A stretch of 64,000 nt of DNA from RYN-124 sp033851845. GTDB lineage: Bacteria > Actinomycetota > Actinomycetes > Mycobacteriales > SCTD01. Made by a program: the position numbers and the translations under genes. The DNA lies in assembly GCA_033851845.1 (NCBI GenBank), contig JAWWOH010000031.1:33866-97865 (forward strand), read 5' to 3'. Position 1 is the stretch's first letter; the number at the start of each line of letters is the position of its first letter. Below, piece by piece: positions 53,427-61,283 of this stretch. The notes beneath the pieces are model-generated. The model worked only from the letters and a program-made list of their open reading frames with translations. It did no database searches and was not told the origin of the DNA.

Positions 53427-54655
53427 CACTGCCCCGCCTTGGTTGCGATCATCAGCGGAATGGCCGCCACCGCGACGACCGTGATGAGGATCAGGTACGC
53501 CGTCGCGAGGGTGTTGGAGAAGCGCGAGTTGACCTTGTCCTTCATGTAGCCCGGGTCGTTGGCCACGACGAGGATCGGGAAGTAGGTCAGCGGCAGCGCG
53601 ACCGCGGAGAAGACCAGGGAGTACTCCGTCACCTTGATCGGGTCGAGGGTGGTCAGGACGATCATCACGCCGAGGATCAAGGAGAGAAGCACGACCGCGT
53701 GGAAGCGCGCCGCGTCCTTCGGCTTGACGAGCTTGCCCCACTGCCAGCCGAAGTACTGCGACACGGCGTAGCCCGACGACAGGGTCGTCTCGAGCGCGGC
53801 TCCGAAAGTCGCCGCGACGAAGCCGAGGATGAGCAGGGCCAACCCGACCTTGCCCAGTGCCATGACGGTCGGCAGAGCCACCTGACTGAGGTGCTCGACC
53901 TCGATGCCTCGGGGCAGGAACACGACGGCCGTTGTCGCTGCGATCGCGATCGAGAGCAGCCCGCCGAGGGGGAACCCGACGTAGACGTTCGCGCGCTCGA
54001 GGTTGAGGTCCTTGGTGCTCCACTTCTCCTCGACCGCGCCGGAGGAGAAGAAGAACACCTCGTACGGCGTCATCGCGGCACCGAAGAGCGCGATGGCGTA
54101 GTACCAGTACGTCGGGTGCCCTTCGCCGCTCTGCACCGTCGGGTGGGTCGCCTGGTGAACGAGCGAGCCCCAGTCGGGTCCGAGCTGCCACAGGGCAACG
54201 GCGAACACCAGGAGGGCCAAGCCGGCGAGCCCGAACATCCGCTCCATCTGCTCGAAGGGCATTCGCCAGATCACGAACCACACGAGGAACGCGACCATCG
54301 GCACGAACAGCAGGTAGGACACGCTGGTGGCGAGCTGAAGCGCCAGGGCGACACCAGCGACTTCTGCAGCGAGCGTGAGCAGGTTGACCAGATTCGAGGC
54401 GGCGAGGTTCAGCAGCGCAGTGCGCGGACCCATGCGCTCGCGCACGAGGTCGAACACGGCTCTGCCGGTCACGGCAGCGACCCGGCCGGCCATCTCGGCG
54501 TACAGGCAGATCCCGATCACACCGACCACGACCACCCAGGCGAGCGACATGCCGAAGCGGGAGCCGACCAGGGCGTTGGCGACGAGGTCACCGATGTCGA
54601 CGAAACCGCCGATCGCAGTGAGGATGCCCAGGGTGACCTGGAGCATCTTCTTCAC
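53426..54655 (-). CDS. Divergent Nramp-family metal transporter
   Basis: 409 aa, ~11 helices. Nramp-type layout, but the helix-1 metal motif DPGN reads DIGD (FVDIGDLVANA) and the helix-6 motif with the metal-binding Met (A-x-x-MP) reads AAMTPYE, so both ligand positions are changed. Such relatives may move Mg2+ or another ion rather than Mn2+/Fe2+. It overlaps the lipoprotein gene by 4 bases. Confidence 0.85.
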   Translation of the reverse strand: MKKMLQVTLGILTAIGGFVDIGDLVANALVGSRFGMSLAWVVVVGVIGICLYAEMAGRVAAVTGRAVFDLVRERMGPRTALLNLAASNLVNLLTLAAEVAGVALALQLATSVSYLLFVPMVAFLVWFVIWRMPFEQMERMFGLAGLALLVFAVALWQLGPDWGSLVHQATHPTVQSGEGHPTYWYYAIALFGAAMTPYEVFFFSSGAVEEKWSTKDLNLERANVYVGFPLGGLLSIAIAATTAVVFLPRGIEVEHLSQVALPTVMALGKVGLALLILGFVAATFGAALETTLSSGYAVSQYFGWQWGKLVKPKDAARFHAVVLLSLILGVMIVLTTLDPIKVTEYSLVFSAVALPLTYFPILVVANDPGYMKDKVNSRFSNTLATAYLILITVVAVAAIPLMIATKAGQ

Positions 54656-55101
54656 GAGTACTTCTCCGAGATCTGCTCCAGCGTCGTCGCGACCGGCCCG
54701 AGCTGCCTGCTGATCCGCGACAGGCGGTCGAGCTGACCCCGGCGCGCGGTGATGCGCAGCGCCGTCAGGCCGTCGATCGCGTCGCTCAGCGTCGCGTCGA
54801 GATCGGTGCGGAGCTTGTCCGCGGCCGCGCTCGGAGGCTGGTAGGAGTCGAACGTCGCCTGGGCAGCTGAGGCGTCCTGCTCGGCCTCGCCGAGCACGAC
54901 GGACACGTAGTTGGACGTGGCGTCACCGCGGCTCGCGGCGTCGGCGGCCAGGCGGGCGGTGCCGAGTGCGGAGGACACCGCCTTGGCCGTGTTGCCGGCC
55001 TTCAGCTCGAAGTCACCGTCGGTGCGGGATGGGCCGACGCACGCCGTGGCGGTCAGCAGGACGGCCAGCGCGGTGGTGGCGACCGCGGGTGCGCGCTTCA
55101 C
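54652..55101 (-). CDS. Putative lipoprotein
   Basis: 149 aa from GTG 55101. Signal peptide with lipobox-like TATAC, followed by a helical domain (AKAVSSALGTARLAADAASR, ...). Start overlaps the stop of the small membrane peptide by 4 bases. Perhaps the periplasmic part of the transport unit. Confidence 0.75.
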   Translation of the reverse strand: MKRAPAVATTALAVLLTATACVGPSRTDGDFELKAGNTAKAVSSALGTARLAADAASRGDATSNYVSVVLGEAEQDASAAQATFDSYQPPSAAADKLRTDLDATLSDAIDGLTALRITARRGQLDRLSRISRQLGPVATTLEQISEKYS

Positions 55102-55193
55102 CGCGGTCCGTGGCGAAGCACGAAGAAGAACAGCAGCCCGAGCAGTGCTCCGAGCTGCAACCAGGCCGCCGCGAGAACGAAGCCCTGCGTCAC
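55098..55193 (-). CDS. Small single-pass membrane peptide (31 aa)
   Basis: GTG 55193 to TGA 55098-55100. One hydrophobic helix of about 22 residues (VLAAAWLQLGALLGLLFFFV), ending RHGPR. The stop overlaps the lipoprotein GTG (GTGA), the same coupling as the rest of the operon, which argues for a real gene. No family known. Confidence 0.55.
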   Translation of the reverse strand: MTQGFVLAAAWLQLGALLGLLFFFVLRHGPR

Positions 55194-55231
55194 GCCGGGA
55201 CGATGCCCGGGAGATCAACTCGCGAAACGAG

Positions 55232-56143
55232 CTACAGCAGCGGAGCAAACAGGTCGCCGTGCTTCTCGACCCTGGTCAGCACGTCGTCACTGGTGAAGAC
55301 GAGGTCGCTCGGTCTGCGGCAGGACTCCACCTCCTCCCACGTCACCGGCGTCGACACGGTCGGGCGGCTCTTCGCCCGCAGCGAGTAGACCGACACGGTT
55401 GTCTTGGCAGCGCTGTTCTGCGACCAGTCGACCAGCACCTTGCCCGGCCGCAGCGCCTTGGTCATCCGGTGCACGACCAGGTCCGGGTGGCTCTTCTCGA
55501 ACCGCTGGGCCAGCGCCTTTGCGTACGCCGAGGTCTCCTCGCTCGAGGAGAAGCCGTCGGCCCGCGCGTACAGCTGCAACCCCTTGCTGCCGCTCGTCTT
55601 GGCCAGCGGCTCGTGGCCGTCATCGCACATGACCTCGCGCAGGAGCTGCGCCACTTCGCAGCACTCGACGATTGTCGCGGGCTCGCCCGGATCGAGGTCG
55701 AACACGATCATGTCGGGCGGGCCTGCGACCGCCGGCTTGCCGCGCTTCTTCTGCACCCGCCACATGTGTGTGTGCAGCTCGAGGGCGGCGAGGTTGGCTG
55801 TCCATACCAGGGCCGCGAGGTCGTCAACCACGACGTAGTCGATCGTCTCGCGCTGCTTGCTCGACCCGGGTGACGGGAGGGTCTCGGTGTGCACCCAGTC
55901 CGGAGTGCCGCGTGGCGCGTTCTTCTCGAAGAACACCATCCCCTCAACGCCGTCGGGATATCGCTTGCGGGTCAGGGCCCGGCCGGCGAGATGCGGCAGC
56001 AGCACCGGCGCGACCCGCGTGTAGTAGTCGAGCACCTGCGCCTTGGTGAAACCGACCTCGGGGTAGAGCACCTTCTCGAGGTTGGACAGGACGACCTGCT
56101 GCCCCTCGACGTCAACAGCCACCTTTGTTCCGGCGGGACTCAT
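55232..56143 (-). CDS. ligD-pol: LigD polymerase/primase domain protein (NHEJ)
   Basis: 303 aa; ATG overlaps the ligase gene stop by 4 bases. Archaeo-eukaryotic primase fold: VFDLDPGEPA with the metal Asp pair, TSGSKGLQLY, LVVHRMTKALRPGKVLVDWS. Fills gaps and adds nucleotides at broken DNA ends, preferring ribonucleotides and Mn2+. Confidence 0.92.
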   Translation of the reverse strand: MSPAGTKVAVDVEGQQVVLSNLEKVLYPEVGFTKAQVLDYYTRVAPVLLPHLAGRALTRKRYPDGVEGMVFFEKNAPRGTPDWVHTETLPSPGSSKQRETIDYVVVDDLAALVWTANLAALELHTHMWRVQKKRGKPAVAGPPDMIVFDLDPGEPATIVECCEVAQLLREVMCDDGHEPLAKTSGSKGLQLYARADGFSSSEETSAYAKALAQRFEKSHPDLVVHRMTKALRPGKVLVDWSQNSAAKTTVSVYSLRAKSRPTVSTPVTWEEVESCRRPSDLVFTSDDVLTRVEKHGDLFAPLL

Positions 56144-57594
56144 TCCCTCACCACGTCCTTCGGGTCGTAGTCGTCACGCAGGCCCTTGTACGACGGGTGC
56201 CGCAGCCGACCGTCTTTCGTCCACTCCGTGTAGTCCACCTCGGCGACGAGTTTCGGCTCGACCCACACCGCGTCCTTCGCGTACATCCGCGGCACGGTCG
56301 TCGCGAACGGCGAATCGTCCCGGCGCAGCGGCTCGAGCTTGTCGCCGAGCAGCTTCAACGTGGCCGCGGTGAAGCCGGTCCCCACGTGACCGGCGTACTC
56401 CAGGCCGTTCTTTCCCTGTACGCCGAGCAGCAGCGACCCGATCCGCCCGGCGCGGCCGCCCTCGCCCGGCTTCCAGCCCGCGATCACCGCCGACGTGCGG
56501 CGGATGTGCTTCACCTTCAGCCAGCAGTCCGATCGCCGACCGGGCTGGTACCTCGAGTCGCGCTTCTTGGCGAGGATCCCTTCGAGCCCCTGCTCTCTGG
56601 TCGCATCGAGGAGGGCCTGCCCGCCACCGGCAAAGGCGGGCGGCACCGACCAATGGTCACCCTGCAGGCCGAGTCCTTCGAGGATGGCCCGGCGCTCGTC
56701 GTACGTGCTGTCGAGCAGCGACTGCCCCTCCAGGTGCAGGACGTCGAAGAGCATCAGCTGCACGGGCGTCGAACGCAGCAAGGCCGCACCCGGCTTGCCG
56801 ACGTGCATCCGCGCCTGCAGCATCCCGAAGTCCGAACGACCTTCAGAGCTGAACGCGACGATCTCGGCATCGAGCAGCGCCTGCCGCGAGCCGAGCTGCA
56901 GTCCGAGCCCGCGCAGCTCGGGGTAGTGCGACGTCACGTCATTGCCGTTGCGCGAGGTCAACGTCAGCCGGCCGCCGTCGACGGCGACGAGGGCACGCAC
57001 GCCGTCCCACTTCACCTCGTAGGACCACGTGTGGTCGTCCTTCTGCGCCGGCAGTGAACCCGCGCGGGCGAGCATCGGCTTCAGGTCGCGTGGGATGGGC
57101 TGCCATCCCTTCGGCGGCCCGTCCATGCGATGCACCATCCAGTCGTTGCCCTTGGTCTTGAAGAAGACGTACCGCCCGTCGACCCGCTTTCCGTGCAGGA
57201 CGACCTTGACCTCCTTCTCCGTCCACTTCTCCAGCTCGTAGGTGCCGGCGTCCCAGACCGTGACCTTGCCGCCGCCGTACTCGCCCTTGGGGATGTCGCC
57301 CTCGAAGGTCGCGTAGGCCATCGGGTGGTCCTCGGTCTGCTTCGCGAGGTGGTTGGTCTTCGGGTCGAGCGGCAGGCCCTTCGGCACTGCCCAGCTCACC
57401 AGCACGCCGTCCCGCTCGAGCCGGACGTCCCAGTGCAGCGCGGTCGCGTGGTGCTCCTGGACGACGAAGGTGTCGCCGCGGCCGTCTTGTTCGTTGCCGG
57501 TGTGGTCTTCCGCAACGTTCGGCACGTCCCACGCCGGCACCGGCTCAGGCGTCTTCTTCGCGTCCCGCTTCTTGCGATAGGTCTCCAGCGCCAC
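56140..57594 (-). CDS. ligD: LigD: 3'-phosphoesterase plus ATP-dependent DNA ligase (NHEJ)
   Basis: 484 aa, GTG. Residues ~30-165: phosphoesterase with FVVQEHHATALHWDVRLE (His/Asp set) and SWAVPKGLP. Residues ~190-480: ligase with nucleotidyl-Lys in YEVKWDGVRA and downstream motifs (LDAEIVAF; DSRYQPGRRSDCWLKVK). The domain order PE-Lig with polymerase as a separate gene differs from the mycobacterial single-chain LigD. A TAGGGG -10 lies six bases upstream (57601-57606). Confidence 0.93.
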   Translation of the reverse strand: MALETYRKKRDAKKTPEPVPAWDVPNVAEDHTGNEQDGRGDTFVVQEHHATALHWDVRLERDGVLVSWAVPKGLPLDPKTNHLAKQTEDHPMAYATFEGDIPKGEYGGGKVTVWDAGTYELEKWTEKEVKVVLHGKRVDGRYVFFKTKGNDWMVHRMDGPPKGWQPIPRDLKPMLARAGSLPAQKDDHTWSYEVKWDGVRALVAVDGGRLTLTSRNGNDVTSHYPELRGLGLQLGSRQALLDAEIVAFSSEGRSDFGMLQARMHVGKPGAALLRSTPVQLMLFDVLHLEGQSLLDSTYDERRAILEGLGLQGDHWSVPPAFAGGGQALLDATREQGLEGILAKKRDSRYQPGRRSDCWLKVKHIRRTSAVIAGWKPGEGGRAGRIGSLLLGVQGKNGLEYAGHVGTGFTAATLKLLGDKLEPLRRDDSPFATTVPRMYAKDAVWVEPKLVAEVDYTEWTKDGRLRHPSYKGLRDDYDPKDVVRE

Positions 57595-57630
57595 GCGATC
57601 CCCCTACCCCGTTGATGACAGGATCCGCGC

Positions 57631-58626
57631 ATGGGTGCTGTGGGCGGGACCGGGCTGGCGCTGCCGCTGAACCTCGCTCTGCCGGTGAAGGGCTTCGTGG
57701 ACGTGGCGGCGCGCGCGGAGGCGGCCGGGTACGACCGACTGTGGGTCGCCGAGGCCGGCAACAACGACGCCTTCGGGCTGCTCACCGCCGTCGCGCTCGG
57801 CACCAGCACCGTCGGGCTCGCTACCGGCGTCGTACCCATCTACACCCGCACGCCAAGCCTGATGGCGCAGTGCGCCGGCACCCTGCAGGACGTCAGCGGC
57901 GGCCGGTTCACCCTCGGCGTCGGCGTCAGCAGCAAGATGATCGTGGAGCGGTGGAACGGCGTCCCGTTCGACAAGCCGCTCGGCCGGATCAAGGAGTACG
58001 TCGAGGTCGTGCGGCGGCTGCTCGCCGGCGAGCGACTCGATCACGGCGGCACCTACTACGACGTGCACGGCTACTTCCTGATGATGAACAACCCGCAGCC
58101 GCCACCGCCCATCATCATCGGCGCGCTCAACCCGCAGATGCTGCGCGCCGGCGGCGAGGTGGCCGACGGCGTGTGCCTCAACTGGATCGGTGCGCATGCG
58201 GTCGAAGACGCACTCGCGTACGTGAAGGCGGGCTCGCGCGAGACGACCAATGCCGTCTTCGTCCGCGTCTGCGTCACCCAGGACGTCGACGCTGTACGAC
58301 GGTGGGCCCGGCGCGAGGTGATGAGCTACGTGACGGTGCCGGCGTACCGGACCGCCTTCGGCGTACAGGGCTGGGAAGCGGTGACCGCGAAGGCGATGGA
58401 GCTGTGGGAGGCCGGAGACCGAAAAGCAGCGGCTGGGTCACTGCCGGACGAGTTCCTCGACAGCCTGGTCCTCGCCGGCTCGGCTGATGACGTCCGGGCC
58501 AGGTTCGAAGCCTTCCGCGCGGCCGGCGTCGACGAGCCGGTTGCCTTCCTGGTCAGCGGCCAGACCGACCCGGCCGGCGCGCGGGCGGAGCTCGAGGCCA
58601 CGACGGCGGCGCTCGCCCCCCAGTAG
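57631..58626 (+). CDS. LLM-class (probably F420-dependent) oxidoreductase
   Basis: 331 aa, ATG six bases behind CAGGAT. Luciferase-like barrel: LPLNLALPVKGFVDVAARAE, AEAGNNDAFG, GTSTVGLATGVVPIYTRTP, VSGGRFTLGVGVSS, all typical of F420-dependent LLM enzymes. Divergent from ligD. Substrate unknown. Confidence 0.88.
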   Translation: MGAVGGTGLALPLNLALPVKGFVDVAARAEAAGYDRLWVAEAGNNDAFGLLTAVALGTSTVGLATGVVPIYTRTPSLMAQCAGTLQDVSGGRFTLGVGVSSKMIVERWNGVPFDKPLGRIKEYVEVVRRLLAGERLDHGGTYYDVHGYFLMMNNPQPPPPIIIGALNPQMLRAGGEVADGVCLNWIGAHAVEDALAYVKAGSRETTNAVFVRVCVTQDVDAVRRWARREVMSYVTVPAYRTAFGVQGWEAVTAKAMELWEAGDRKAAAGSLPDEFLDSLVLAGSADDVRARFEAFRAAGVDEPVAFLVSGQTDPAGARAELEATTAALAPQ

Positions 58627-58673
58627 CTCAACCTCCCTTACGCACAACCCGCACATCCGGCCACACTCGCGGC

Positions 58674-58713
58674 GGCCGGTCGGGGTGGGTGTGTGGACCT
58701 GCCCCGACCGGCC
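58674..58713 (+). repeat. 12-bp perfect inverted repeat upstream of ku
   Basis: Arms 58674-58685 and 58702-58713 (GGCCGGTCGGGG and its complement), 16-base loop. It lies 48 bases after the LLM stop and just ahead of a TAGCGT -10-like box (58717-58722). It may be a terminator for the LLM gene, an operator for ku, or both. Confidence 0.6.
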
Positions 58714-58772
58714 CTCTAGCGTGATCGACATCGCAAACGGGTACTGGGGACCGCTGGGGGTACGGGGGAACC

Positions 58773-59738
58773 GTGAGGTCGATCTGGAAGGGCGCCATCA
58801 GCTTCGGGCTGGTGACGATCCCCGTGAAGCTCTACAGCGCCACGGAGCAGAAGGACGTCTCCTTCCATCAGGTACGCCGCTCCGACGGCAGCCGGATCCG
58901 TTACAAGCGGGTCGCGCAGGCCGACGGCGAGGAGGTGCCGTACGGCGAGATCGCCAAGGGCTACGAGCTCTCCAGCGGCGAGACCGTCGTGCTCACCGAC
59001 GAGGACTTCGCCGACCTGCCGCTGACCACCAGCAAGGCGATCGACGTCCTGCAGTTCGTCCCGCTCGAGCAGGTCGACCCCATCTTCTTCGAGAAGAGCT
59101 ACTACATCGAGCCCGACAAGGCCGGCGCGAAGCCGTACGTGCTGCTCCGCGATGCGCTCGAGGAGTCGGGGAAGGTCGCGCTCGTGAAGGTGGCGCTGCG
59201 CAACCGCGAGTCGCTCGCGACGCTGCGCGTGCGCGACGGCGTCTTCGTGCTCGAGACGATGCTGTGGCCCGACGAGGTGCGCAACCCCGACTTCGGCTTC
59301 CTCGATGACGACATCGACGTCCGGCCGCAGGAGCTGGCGATGGCCGGCAGCCTCATCGACACGCTGTCGGGCGACTTCGACCCGAGCCAGTACAAGGACT
59401 CCTACCGCGAGGCGCTCCAGGAGGTCATCGAGGCCAAGATCGCCGGGCACGAGGTCAAGCAGCCGGAGCAGGCGCAGCCCACCGCGGGCACCGTCGTCGA
59501 CCTGATGGCGGCGCTGCGGGCCAGTGTCGAGGCGGCCAAGGCCGGCCGGCCCGGTGGCGGCGAGCCCACCGCGGGCAAGCCCGCGAAAGCCGCGGAAAGC
59601 GAGCGGAGCGGCAAGAGCGGTGCTACCAAGAAGGCCCCCGCGAAGAAGGCCGAGAAAGGCGGCAAAACTGCCGCGAAGGCCACCAAATCGAGCAAGAAGA
59701 CTGCTCCGAAGAAGGTGGCTGCGCGCCGGTCGGCCTAG
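58773..59738 (+). CDS. ku: Ku homodimer DNA-end-binding protein (NHEJ)
   Basis: 321 aa, GTG with a GGGGG ribosome site. Ku core: RSIWKGAISFGLVTIPVKLY, then FHQVRRSDGSRIRYKR and the central barrel; C-terminal ~65 residues are a Lys/Ala-rich tail (GATKKAPAKKAEKGGK) as in extended actinobacterial Ku proteins. Binds broken DNA ends and recruits LigD. Confidence 0.96.
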   Translation: MRSIWKGAISFGLVTIPVKLYSATEQKDVSFHQVRRSDGSRIRYKRVAQADGEEVPYGEIAKGYELSSGETVVLTDEDFADLPLTTSKAIDVLQFVPLEQVDPIFFEKSYYIEPDKAGAKPYVLLRDALEESGKVALVKVALRNRESLATLRVRDGVFVLETMLWPDEVRNPDFGFLDDDIDVRPQELAMAGSLIDTLSGDFDPSQYKDSYREALQEVIEAKIAGHEVKQPEQAQPTAGTVVDLMAALRASVEAAKAGRPGGGEPTAGKPAKAAESERSGKSGATKKAPAKKAEKGGKTAAKATKSSKKTAPKKVAARRSA

Positions 59739-59821
59739 TCCTTACGGGTCATTCAGGCTGCCGATCCGCGGGTCGATCACTCTGTGTAACTGTTGATCCC
59801 GTCATCGAGAGTCGGCTGCTC

Positions 59822-60490
59822 ATGAGCGTCACGGACTTCCGCGAGATCGTCGCGGCGCTGCGTGATGTCCCGGGCGTCGCCGACGCCGACGTCGAGCCCG
59901 ACGCCGACGGCGGGATGGGCCTGCTCCGGCTCGGCCTGCAGGCCGGCGTGGATGAGGTCGCCGTCGCGACGACCGTCGGCCGGCTGCTGCGCGAGCGGTT
60001 CGGCCTCGGCGTCGATGCCGAGCGCGTGCAGATCGTCGAGGACGCGCAGATCCACGCGCCCGCGGCGCCAGAGGTCGACGTCGAGGTCCCGCATCAGCGC
60101 GTCGCCGGACGTCCCGCGATCTCGCGCATGCACCTGGTGTCGAGCGGCCTCGACGTCACCGCGACCGTCACGCTGACCTCGGACGGGCGCACCGCCTCCG
60201 GCGAGTCACGAGCGAGCGCCTCGCAGTCCGGCGTGCAGCGGGCGGTCGCGTCGGCCACGCTGCGTGCGGTCGAGGAGCTGTCCGGCGACATCGCCCGGTT
60301 CGAGCTCGACCACCTCGAGATCAGCCAGCTCGGCTCTGAGCGCACCGTGCTGGTCGCGCTCACCATGCTGTCCGGGCGGGGCACGGAGCGGCTCACGGGT
60401 GCCGCCACCGTGCGCGAGGACGTCCGTCAGGCAGTCATCCGCGCCACGCTCGACGCGCTCAACCGGCGCCTCGAGACCCTGCTCACCTAG
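59822..60490 (+). CDS. Conserved protein of unknown function
   Basis: 222 aa. Two halves: an N-terminal region with a putative ligand fold (VSVTDFREIVAALRDVPGVAD) and a C-terminal half with beta strands and a helix (VTATVTLTSDGRTASGESRA; VQRAVASATLRAVEELSG) reminiscent of LeuA-type regulatory domains. I cannot name a family. ATG start; no strong ribosome site. Confidence 0.7.
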   Translation: MSVTDFREIVAALRDVPGVADADVEPDADGGMGLLRLGLQAGVDEVAVATTVGRLLRERFGLGVDAERVQIVEDAQIHAPAAPEVDVEVPHQRVAGRPAISRMHLVSSGLDVTATVTLTSDGRTASGESRASASQSGVQRAVASATLRAVEELSGDIARFELDHLEISQLGSERTVLVALTMLSGRGTERLTGAATVREDVRQAVIRATLDALNRRLETLLT

Positions 60491-60496
60491 GCGCCG

Positions 60497-60502
60497 TACC
60501 GT
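60497..60502 (+). promoter_or_regulatory. Leaderless -10 box of the S51-like gene
   Basis: TACCGT, six bases, GTG 60509. Confidence 0.5.
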
Positions 60503-60508
60503 CCGTAC

Positions 60509-61186
60509 GTGATCTGCCTTCAGGGCGGCGGTGAGTTCTCGGCCGGCTGCCGCGCGATGGACCTCGATCTGGTACGCCGAGCCGGTGGTCGTGTCGTGGT
60601 GACCGCCCTCGCCGGCGAGCCCGGGCAGGACTACGGCACCGCCACGGCCAACGGCGTACGGCACTTCCGGGCGATCGGCGCCGGTGATGTGGTCGGCGCC
60701 CCGGATGCGCGAGCGGATGCCGCCGCGGCGCTCGAGGTCATCGCAACGGCGCGACTGCTCGTGCTGCCGGGCGGCTCCCCGTCGCGGTTGCTGCGGGCTC
60801 TGCGGGAGACCGCCGTGGGAGCGGCCGTCCAGGCGCTGCTCGACGGCGGCGCGGTCGTCATGGGCGCCAGCGCCGGCGCGATGGTGCTGTGCCCCTGGAC
60901 GGTGCTTCCGGACCAGCGCTCGGGTGGATCCCTCGCGGTCGAGGCCGGTCTCGGGCTGGTCGACGACCTGCTCGTCGTCCCGCACTGGAGCGGCGGCTCG
61001 AGCCGCGGTGACTGGCTCCGCTCCATCGAGGCTGCCGTGCCGACGAGCACGACGGTGCTCGGCATCCCGGAGGAGTCCGGCGTGCTTGTCGAAGGGACCG
61101 TCCTGACCGCGGTCGGCATGTCTGCCACCCGGCTGCTGCACGAGGAACGCGACCTTCAACCGGGGGACAGCTGGGACCTGGCGTAG
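60509..61186 (+). CDS. Peptidase S51 / cyanophycinase-like type 1 glutamine-amidotransferase-fold protein
   Basis: 225 aa, GTG. Nucleophile Ser in VMGASAGAMVL (G-x-S-A-G), with PGGSPSRLLRAL before it and VPHWSGGSSRGD after. Members hydrolyse peptides or act as amidotransferase relatives. Substrate unknown. Confidence 0.85.
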   Translation: MICLQGGGEFSAGCRAMDLDLVRRAGGRVVVTALAGEPGQDYGTATANGVRHFRAIGAGDVVGAPDARADAAAALEVIATARLLVLPGGSPSRLLRALRETAVGAAVQALLDGGAVVMGASAGAMVLCPWTVLPDQRSGGSLAVEAGLGLVDDLLVVPHWSGGSSRGDWLRSIEAAVPTSTTVLGIPEESGVLVEGTVLTAVGMSATRLLHEERDLQPGDSWDLA

Positions 61187-61283
61187 CCGCCGACAGGCGC
61201 AAACGAGCAGGCCACGGGCGCATCGAGCCCTGCCGCGACATACTGTCCACGCTCACCGACGGGGATCCCCGAGGAGGACCGCA

